Notes under the pieces: model-generated | Database searches by the model: none | Seen by the model: the letters and a program-made list of their open reading frames with translations, nothing else | What the model was told of the DNA's origin: nothing | Shown here: piece by piece, positions 58,772-64,000 of the stretch | How the letters are laid out: every line of letters begins with the position of its first letter | How positions within the stretch are numbered: position 1 is the first letter of the stretch | Translations under genes and position numbers: made by a program | Origin: Ferruginibacter sp. HRS2-29 | Lineage (GTDB): Bacteria; Bacteroidota; Bacteroidia; Chitinophagales; Chitinophagaceae | Assembly: GCF_024343615.1 (NCBI RefSeq) | Contig: NZ_RJUB01000010.1 | Coordinates: 62,001 to 126,000 of the forward strand | Reading direction: 5' to 3' | Length of the DNA stretch: 64,000 nucleotides

Positions 58772-59992
58772 TCACGAAGTCACCTGTTGGTATAACAATT
58801 TTTTATAACGTTTTTCCATCGGCCTGAAATAATACAGGAGGATCACAAAAACGGTTGCCGCCGAAATTCCCATCAGTAAATTGGGGTAATAACAACAGAC
58901 CCACAGCAACCCCACCGACAGACGGGCATACTCCAGGTAAAAGATCCACGAACGCTGCTCGAGGATGGCGCCGGTATTGATGAGGCTGATGAGTATGAAA
59001 ATGCTGATAAAACCCGTTTGCAGTGCAGAAAGGCTTCCATAAAAATAGATGACTACAAAAAGCAGGATCAGCGAAATGGTGGTCTGCATGCTGATATACT
59101 GCCTGTGGGCCCTTGTAGGCTGAAAAAATTGCCTTTTTTTCAGGAAAAACTTTTCGAGATGGGTGCGTATCCTTGGGTCGATGCCTTCGGGACTGCCGAA
59201 CAGCACCATCCATTTTGCCTTGAACCCTTTCGCCCTTTTGAAAGCCACATAGAGTTCCAGCGGGTAATGAAAATGCTGCCACAGAAAACTGTGGCTGTTC
59301 AATGGCTTTGTAAGCCCGTACACCGGTTGTTCTTTTTCTTCCACAAACGTGCCGAACAATTTATCCCACAGGATGAGTACATCGCCGTAGTTCTTATCCA
59401 GGTATTGCGGGTTGGAAGAGTGGTGTACCCTGTGGTGCGAGGGGGTTACAAAAATATATTCTACCCAGCCCAGCTTGCCGATGGTTTGGGTATGAATGAA
59501 GAATGGGTAAAGCCCGTGGATGAGCAGCAGCACGGAGATCATGGGAGCCGGGAAGCCTATCAGTGGCAATACCGCCCAGAAACCGCAACGGATAGCTGCC
59601 TGGAATACCGTGATCCTGGCAGAAGCCGTGTAATTGAAATCCTCGCTCTGGTGATGCACGATATGTGCCGCCCAGAGTATGTTGATCTCATGCGCCAGGC
59701 GATGGTACCAGTACCATACAAGATCCGTGAGCAGAAACAACGCCACCCAGGTAAACGCATTGGCTTCCAGGTCGAAAAAAGCATAATTAGTATGGATGTA
59801 TTGGAAAAAATAAAAAAACGGGATCATGGTAAATACATCCATCAGCCTTTCGGCGATACCCACGTTGATATTGGCCACCGACTCTGCAAACTGGAAGAAA
59901 TTTTTTCCTTTTCTTTTTGAATACCAATACTCTAATCCCATGAAAAACAGGAACAAAGGAATGGCAAAAGCCAGGTAAGCAGGATGTGACAT
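58772..59992 (-). CDS. Sterol desaturase / fatty-acid hydroxylase superfamily membrane protein
   Basis: 406 residues with eight or so membrane segments. The di-iron histidine boxes are HRLAHEIN, HIVHHQSEDFNYT and HRVHHSSNPQYLD, at about 115-215. The last 150 residues form an additional membrane domain (TTISLILLFVVIYFYGSLSA) found in one bacterial subgroup. The family oxidises lipid alkyl chains or sterol-like rings; the substrate (perhaps a hydroxy fatty acid or carotenoid) is not known. Stands alone. Confidence 0.92.
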   Translation of the reverse strand: MSHPAYLAFAIPLFLFFMGLEYWYSKRKGKNFFQFAESVANINVGIAERLMDVFTMIPFFYFFQYIHTNYAFFDLEANAFTWVALFLLTDLVWYWYHRLAHEINILWAAHIVHHQSEDFNYTASARITVFQAAIRCGFWAVLPLIGFPAPMISVLLLIHGLYPFFIHTQTIGKLGWVEYIFVTPSHHRVHHSSNPQYLDKNYGDVLILWDKLFGTFVEEKEQPVYGLTKPLNSHSFLWQHFHYPLELYVAFKRAKGFKAKWMVLFGSPEGIDPRIRTHLEKFFLKKRQFFQPTRAHRQYISMQTTISLILLFVVIYFYGSLSALQTGFISIFILISLINTGAILEQRSWIFYLEYARLSVGLLWVCCYYPNLLMGISAATVFVILLYYFRPMEKRYKKLLYQQVTS

Positions 59993-60046
59993 GTGTGTAC
60001 TGTTTAATAGTCTAGTAAATTAGTAGATTTTACAAAAATAGGGGAT

Positions 60047-60159
60047 AATTAATAATTAATAATTAATAATGTATAATTAATAATTCTGCCGGTACGAATG
60101 TTTCCATGCTCATACTGGTCTGTGAATAATTATTAATTATACATTATTAATTATTAATT
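60047..60159. repeat. Heptad inverted-repeat locus L (AATTAAT)
   Basis: Left arm AATTAAT x3, AATGTAT, AATTAAT, AATT (60047-60085); right arm 60125-60159 carries the matching variant (ATACATT) at the mirrored place and overlaps the cvpA stop. Spacer about 39 nt. Confidence 0.9.
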
Positions 60160-60690
60160 CGTTTTTGCCGGAATATTTCCGAAAAAATCCTGCAGTTGAG
60201 TAAACATATCCCTGAACCAGGGAATGACAAATCCCAGCGAGTTGATTACTTTGGGGCCGAGGGGTTGGATGTAGGGGTAAATGACGGACGCCTTCACGGT
60301 TTCGTCGTTGATGAATTTAAGCTGGATGGCGTAAAACAGGAATATACTCAGCAGGATGCTGTAGAGCAGCATATAGAGGAGGATGCCGCCGAGCCGGTTG
60401 ACCCAGCCGAGCATGGCCATTTCGAATGATTTCTGGATGAGTTTTGCCCCGAGGTTGACCAATACGATGACCGCGATGAATACCAGCAGGAAAGAAATGA
60501 AAGGCAGCCATTTGGCGGAAACGCTGATAGAAGCAGATAATTTTTCGGCTACCACTGAAGATAATTTGATAGCCGCTGCCAAACCCACGATAAACCCGAT
60601 GATGGAGAACAAGGCTACGATCAGGCCTTTGGTGTAACCCTTGATGCAGGCCAGCACGAGCAGTACCGCAAAGATGGAATCTATCAGCAT
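60154..60690 (-). CDS. CvpA family membrane protein
   Basis: 178 residues, four membrane segments (about 3-40 in two parts, 60-85, 100-125). Typical start MLIDSIFAVLLVLACIKGYT KGL-like region and GFIVGLAAAIKLS. E. coli CvpA is linked to colicin V production and purF regulation; in other bacteria it is a general envelope protein. The stop lies in heptad locus L, and the start is preceded by heptad locus M. Confidence 0.9.
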   Translation of the reverse strand: MLIDSIFAVLLVLACIKGYTKGLIVALFSIIGFIVGLAAAIKLSSVVAEKLSASISVSAKWLPFISFLLVFIAVIVLVNLGAKLIQKSFEMAMLGWVNRLGGILLYMLLYSILLSIFLFYAIQLKFINDETVKASVIYPYIQPLGPKVINSLGFVIPWFRDMFTQLQDFFGNIPAKTN

Positions 60691-60773
60691 ATCTGAGATC
60701 TATGATGTATGATCTATGATCTATGATGTCGAACTAGTAATAGATCATACATCATAGATCGCAGATCATAGAT
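60691..60773. repeat. Heptad inverted-repeat locus M (GATCTAT/GATGTAT)
   Basis: Left arm GATCTAT GATGTAT GATCTAT GATCTAT GATGT (within 60691-60729); right arm 60741-60773 its complement with one variant unit. Spacer 11 nt, the shortest of the class. Confidence 0.87.
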
Positions 60774-60775
60774 TT

Positions 60776-61225
60776 TTAAGCGAGCAACTCTTTTACGATC
60801 GCACTAATGGCTTTCCCATCCGCCTTGCCGGCGAGCTGCTTGGTAGCGGCCCCCATCACTTTGCCCATATCGGCAGCGGAGCTGGCACCGGTTTCTTTGA
60901 TGATGGCTGCCACGGCTTCTTTTATTTCAGCCGCGTCCATTTGTTTTGGCAGGAATTTTTCGATCACCGCTATTTCTTCACGTTCTTTCACCGCAAGGTC
61001 TTCGCGGCCCTGTTTTTCAAATATCTCCAGGGAATCCCTGCGCTGCTTCATCATTTTCTGCAGAAATTTCTGCTCGGTAGCTTCATCTATTTCGCCGCCG
61101 GCACCGGGTTCTGTTTTAGCTTTGATGATCTCTGCCTTGATAGCCCTCAATCCGCGGAGCACCGCTTCGTTCTTGGCTTTCATGGCTTCTTTCATTTCGG
61201 TCATGATCTGTTGTTCTAAGGCCAT
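60776..61225 (-). CDS. GatB/YqeY domain-containing protein
   Basis: 149 residues, the full YqeY length: MTEMKEAMKAKNEAVLRGLR at the N-terminus and the tRNA-binding-like helical tail (SAADMGKVMGAATKQLAGKA). Related to the tail of GatB of tRNA amidotransferase; stand-alone members are thought to act on tRNA or in amidation but the role is unproven. Lies between repeat loci M and N. Confidence 0.93.
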   Translation of the reverse strand: MALEQQIMTEMKEAMKAKNEAVLRGLRAIKAEIIKAKTEPGAGGEIDEATEQKFLQKMMKQRRDSLEIFEKQGREDLAVKEREEIAVIEKFLPKQMDAAEIKEAVAAIIKETGASSAADMGKVMGAATKQLAGKADGKAISAIVKELLA

Positions 61226-61261
61226 ATTGTTTGATTTAATTGAATTTTTAATCTGTTTGTT

Positions 61262-61380
61262 GAATGGATAACGGGTTAATGGATAATGGATAATGCTTTC
61301 ATTTGAAAAGCGTTCCCTTTTTCAAAATTATTTCAAGCCGAAAGTAAATTATCCATTATCCATTATAAAATTATCCATTC
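61262..61380. repeat. Heptad inverted-repeat locus N (TGGATAA)
   Basis: Left arm GGATAAC GGGTTAA TGGATAA TGGATAA TG (61262-61295); right arm 61347-61380 (TTATCCA units) ends one nt before the gldC stop codon. Spacer about 51 nt. Confidence 0.88.
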
Positions 61381-61728
61381 TTAAGCTCCGTTTTCCGTGA
61401 TCTGCGCCTGCCTGAATTTTTCATAAAATTGCTTGGCAAAGGCTTTCATCTCTTCCGAAAGTTCCCCGTTCTTGGTGGCTCTTTTGAAGGTATCGGCCAT
61501 GGTCATCATCATCTGGTAAAAGAAATCGCCCATTTCGTCTACCATCATGTCTTTGGTCCAGAGGTCGATGCGCAAGGCTGTTTTATCTGCTCCATCCCAG
61601 AATGCCAGGCAAAGGGCTTTGGCTTTCTGATCCATATTGGCGGTACTGTCTGAAGCATTCCAATGAATGGCTTCGGGAACTTTATTGGGGTCTAAAAGTA
61701 TATCTATAGTAATAGATGATTTTTGCAT
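61381..61728 (-). CDS. gldC: Gliding motility protein GldC
   Basis: 115 residues from ATG 61728 (MQKSSITIDILLDPNKVPEA); the open frame upstream lacks family similarity. Family marks: IHWNASDSTANMDQKAKALC, RIDLWTKDMMVDEMGDFFYQ, MMTMADTFKRATKNGELSEE. GldC is a small soluble protein found with the gliding machinery; in Flavobacterium its loss impairs motility. A possible -7 element TAACTTTG lies upstream on the minus strand. With gldH and porG it suggests a gliding or T9SS-positive host. Confidence 0.92.
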   Translation of the reverse strand: MQKSSITIDILLDPNKVPEAIHWNASDSTANMDQKAKALCLAFWDGADKTALRIDLWTKDMMVDEMGDFFYQMMMTMADTFKRATKNGELSEEMKAFAKQFYEKFRQAQITENGA

Positions 61729-62198
61729 GTGAATGTAATTTTGCGCAAAGTTAGGAAAAACGCAACGCAGATGGTTATGATGGTTAAGATTAGTGAAGAT
61801 CATCGCCTGCGACGAAAATGTGCCACGAATACACGAATGAATGCAAAATGAAAATTGTCTTTTATTCGTTCATTCGTGGCTTTTTTCTTCGCACTTATCT
61901 AACGCATCGCCTGCGACGAAAATGTGCCACGAATACACGAATGAATGCAAAACGCAAAATGTCTTTTATTCGTTCATTCGTGGCTTTTTTCTTCGCACTT
62001 ATCTAACGCATCGCCTGCGGCGAAAATGTGCCACGAATACACGAATGAATGCAAAACGAAAAATGTCTTTTATTCGTTCATTCGTGGCGTTTTCTTCGCA
62101 CTTATCTAACGCATCGCCTGCGGCGAACGTGTTGCCACGAATACACGAATGAATGCAAAACGAAAATTGTCTTTTATTCGTGCATTCGTGGCGTTTTA
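61729..62198. repeat. Gene-free region with four tandem copies of a 104-bp repeat
   Basis: Copies begin near 61801, 61905, 62009 and 62112 (CATCGCCTGCGRCGAAAATG...). Each contains a hairpin whose arms are CCACGAATACACGAATGAAT and ATTCGTTCATTCGTGG, and a TTTTTTCTTCGCACTTATCT tail. The units differ at few positions. Short ORFs inside are repeat artefacts, not genes. Confidence 0.92.
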
Positions 62199-63290
62199 TG
62201 CCTTTGGGTTTGTAATGATATTCCACGTTTCCGAAGCACTTTTTTCGAGGTCGTAATTCAAGAGGAGGTTGTTGCCGCTTTCCAGGAGGGTTTTTCGGAG
62301 GGTTTCATCTTTGTACAGCAGCAGCATTTTTTCGGCGATGGATGTTTCATCAGAACCGGCATACAATGCGGCGTTGCCGAAACTCATTTTCGCCTCCTCT
62401 GTTTCAGGCATGATCAACGGCACATTACATTGCAGCGCATTCAACCCGAAATTTTCGCCTTTGATATATTTTGGCAGGTACAAAGCCGCCAATGCAGCCG
62501 CCAGCAAAGGCGATCTGTTTTCCGCGGCAGCGGGGATGAACAATACTTCATCGCGGTACTTGTACGAACCTATATCGGCCACCAGCCCTTCAGATTGTAC
62601 ATTATCTACCAGGAAAACCATCTTCATGCTGGATTTCTGCCATTTTTTAAAGATAGAAAATGCCTTGAGCGCCATTCTTACCGAATGCTGGGTATTGGCA
62701 GAAAGGTAATGTACAAAGTAATCGTTGCCGGAGGTAAAAGCTGCTGTCACCGCTTCTTTTTCCTCCCAGCTGATGGGCTGGTATATTTCCGGCAGGCCAT
62801 GATACGGGGTGAAAATGGGTGGTGTTACCTGCGGAAATCTTTTTTGCAATGCCGCAGTGATATATTTTTCGGTGGTGAAAATAGTGGCGGCCTTTTCCGC
62901 GAAGCGGGGGAAATATTTGAGGAGCAATTTTTTGTACCGGTTTTTGTCGTGCGACTGGAAAAAACTTTCTTTCAGAAAAAGGTATTGTGGAACGGTTGTG
63001 CGAAAGCTGATAGCGCCGGATTCGCTGATGAACGCATGGGCATCATATCTTTTGAGCAGGGCCGGCAGCTTAAAATTGTACCAGTAATAAAAAGAAAGAT
63101 TGTTTTTGATCGCGGGTTTTATCAGCACCGGGGTGATGTTGCCGGCAGGCAATGCACCGGCAAAAGAAATAGCATCGGCAAAAAGTATGAAGTGGCCTTC
63201 GGGAAAGTTTTTTGCCCAAAGGATGATATTGTCGAGTAAATAATTCTGATCGCTTTTTGGAGAGAGGATGATATGCGCTGCGATGGTCAT
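62196..63290 (-). CDS. Glycosyltransferase (GT-B, group 1-like)
   Basis: 364 residues. The N-terminal half has short Rossmann-like strands (HFILFADAISFAGALPAGNI, AHAFISESGAIS); the C-terminal donor domain shows FVHYLSANTQHSVRMALKAF, KMVFLVDNVQ and the family 4-like motif KGENFGLNALQCNVPLIMPE. No signal peptide. Donor and acceptor unknown; no polysaccharide cluster is adjacent. Its 3' end directly abuts the 104-bp repeat array. Confidence 0.85.
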   Translation of the reverse strand: MTIAAHIILSPKSDQNYLLDNIILWAKNFPEGHFILFADAISFAGALPAGNITPVLIKPAIKNNLSFYYWYNFKLPALLKRYDAHAFISESGAISFRTTVPQYLFLKESFFQSHDKNRYKKLLLKYFPRFAEKAATIFTTEKYITAALQKRFPQVTPPIFTPYHGLPEIYQPISWEEKEAVTAAFTSGNDYFVHYLSANTQHSVRMALKAFSIFKKWQKSSMKMVFLVDNVQSEGLVADIGSYKYRDEVLFIPAAAENRSPLLAAALAALYLPKYIKGENFGLNALQCNVPLIMPETEEAKMSFGNAALYAGSDETSIAEKMLLLYKDETLRKTLLESGNNLLLNYDLEKSASETWNIITNPKA

Positions 63291-63318
63291 GCGGATGAAA
63301 AAGATTAAAATTTGAACG

Positions 63319-63392
63319 CTGTCAGCCTGAGCTTGTCGAAGGCAGGAGCATTGATAATACTGAAACCGCCTTCGACAAGCTCAGGCTGACAG
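63319..63392. repeat. Interspersed palindrome, copy 8
   Basis: Arms 63319-63343 and 63368-63392, core CCTGAGCTTGTCGAAGGC, loop about 24 nt. Confidence 0.92.
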
Positions 63393-63407
63393 GGAAGAAA
63401 TTATTTA

Positions 63408-64000
63408 CTATTTCAACACTTTTAGTTTGACCGTTTCTATCCTGGTGCCGCTTACGCTCAAAATATCAAATTCGTATTTGCCTACAATGATGCGTTGTTT
63501 CTGCTGCGGAATATCTTCATTATTCTGTATGATATAGCCCGACAAGGTTTCGGCGCCTTCTACCTCCGTGAAGTGCAGGTCGTATTTTTCGGCGATGTAA
63601 TCCAACTCCAGCCTGCCGCTGAAAATATATTCGTTTTCTGCCAGTTGTTTTTCTACAAATTCATCCACGTCGTCGTACTCGTCTTTTATCTCCCCGAATA
63701 TCTCTTCCAGCAGATCTTCCATGGTAACGATACCGGCAGTGCCGCCAAATTCGTCGATCACCCAGGCGATGCTTTTCCTGTCTTTGCTGAATTTGTTCAT
63801 CAGGTCGGTGGCGCTCATACTTTCCGGAACGGTAGGGATGGGCAGCAATATTTCGGAGATCGTTGCAGGGTTTTTAAACAGGTCGAGCTGGTGTATATAT
63901 CCTGAAATGGAATCGATGTTGTTTTCGCATACCACCAGTTTGCTCAGCCTGGTCTCGATGAACTTCTGCTTCACTTCTTCCATCGGTGTATTGATGTCGA
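63408..64000 (-). CDS. CorC/HlyC-type CBS membrane protein, C-terminal part only
   Basis: The frame runs past the window end, so only the last 197 residues are visible. They contain the end of the CBS pair (SISGYIHQLDLFKN, SMSATDLMNKFSKDRKSIAW, VIDEFGGTAGIVTMEDLLEE, IFGEIKDEYDD) and the CorC_HlyC domain (LELDYIAEKYDLHFTEVEGA, ETLSGYIIQ). The N-terminal DUF21 membrane part should lie outside. Members are linked to magnesium/cobalt efflux; the gliding-associated GldE belongs to the same family and cannot be distinguished from this fragment. Confidence 0.88.
   Translation of the reverse strand, partial: DINTPMEEVKQKFIETRLSKLVVCENNIDSISGYIHQLDLFKNPATISEILLPIPTVPESMSATDLMNKFSKDRKSIAWVIDEFGGTAGIVTMEDLLEEIFGEIKDEYDDVDEFVEKQLAENEYIFSGRLELDYIAEKYDLHFTEVEGAETLSGYIIQNNEDIPQQKQRIIVGKYEFDILSVSGTRIETVKLKVLK

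Noticed and set aside
61818..62152. Short plus-strand ORFs in the 104-bp repeats
   Set aside because: Their protein sequence is itself repetitive (SFIRSFVAFF...) and follows from the DNA repeat; no family or start signal.
61801..62198. CRISPR-like array
   Set aside because: Units are contiguous 104-bp tandem repeats with no unique spacers, and no cas gene is present.
62049..63239. Plus-strand ORF of 396 residues
   Set aside because: Antisense to the glycosyltransferase and begins in the repeat array; composition (many Phe/Arg/Cys) is typical of shadow frames.
1..64000. tRNA, rRNA, tmRNA or RNase P RNA genes
   Set aside because: I scanned the intergenic regions for TPsiC-arm-like GGTTCRA and rRNA-like blocks and saw none convincing; a covariance search would be decisive.

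Overview
The window reads as chromosomal DNA of a Bacteroidota bacterium, most likely a Chitinophagaceae-like member (inference from gene families, not from a marker search). The evidence is: gliding/type IX secretion genes (gldH, gldC, a PorG-like barrel), a porG-uppS-bamA-skp-skp-murI cluster, an LpxD-type acyltransferase, many lipoproteins, a carboxypeptidase-regulatory-domain protein, promoters of the Bacteroidota type (TTG, 19-21 nt, TAnnTTTG), and moderate GC. I saw no rRNA, tRNA, transposase, prophage or CRISPR array.

Layout. 0-20 kb: mixed housekeeping and envelope genes: GDSL lipoprotein, AlkC-type DNA glycosylase, DUF4139 protein, ECF sigma factor with a membrane partner, an M16 peptidase broken by an amber codon, AIM24-like protein, Bax-inhibitor-1 protein, polysaccharide deacetylase, secreted GH13 enzyme, pheS, lipocalin-like and OmpA lipoproteins, hydroxybutyryl-CoA dehydrogenase, an SDR and LpxD. 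20.6-21.3 kb: a gene-free AT-rich stretch with two DnaA-box-like sites and an orphan terminator. 21-31 kb: yicC, gldH (out of frame at a TA repeat), porG, uppS, bamA, two skp genes, murI, rpmH, rnpA, yidD. 31-34 kb: SH3-like protein, msrB, superoxide dismutase. 33.9-39.4 kb: an AT-rich accessory island with a Sau3AI-type restriction endonuclease, C5 methyltransferase, XRE regulator, Vsr nickase and unknown small genes, next to a 158-bp duplication of the start of the sod gene. 39.5-50 kb: tadA, ALDH, glutathione peroxidase, a Panacea-type toxin-antitoxin candidate, dusB, CPBP protease, cdsA and psd (separated by a second toxin-antitoxin-like pair), yjjG, SDR. 50-64 kb: BatD, small lipoprotein, two-component system, nadK, BamA/TamA-like barrel, CBS protein, alpha/beta hydrolase, sterol desaturase, CvpA, YqeY, gldC, glycosyltransferase and the end of a CorC/HlyC-type protein.

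How it fits together. Much of the window serves the envelope: outer-membrane assembly (BamA, Skp, a second BamA-like protein), lipid A and phospholipid synthesis (LpxD, CdsA, Psd), undecaprenyl and peptidoglycan precursors (UppS, MurI), and the gliding/T9SS machinery (GldH, GldC, PorG).

The most unusual signals are in the DNA itself. (1) gldH is interrupted at a (TA)7 tract, and loss of one TA restores the full 160-residue lipoprotein, as expected for a phase-variable switch. (2) At least fourteen intergenic loci share one architecture: about 32 nt built from four to five copies of a 7-nt unit, a spacer usually of 25-100 nt, then the reverse complement of the arm. The 7-mer differs between most loci while the design stays the same, and the arms often carry the stop codons of neighbouring genes. 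(3) An interspersed palindrome with the core CCTGAGCTTGTCGAAGGC occurs eight times, once with compensatory stem changes.
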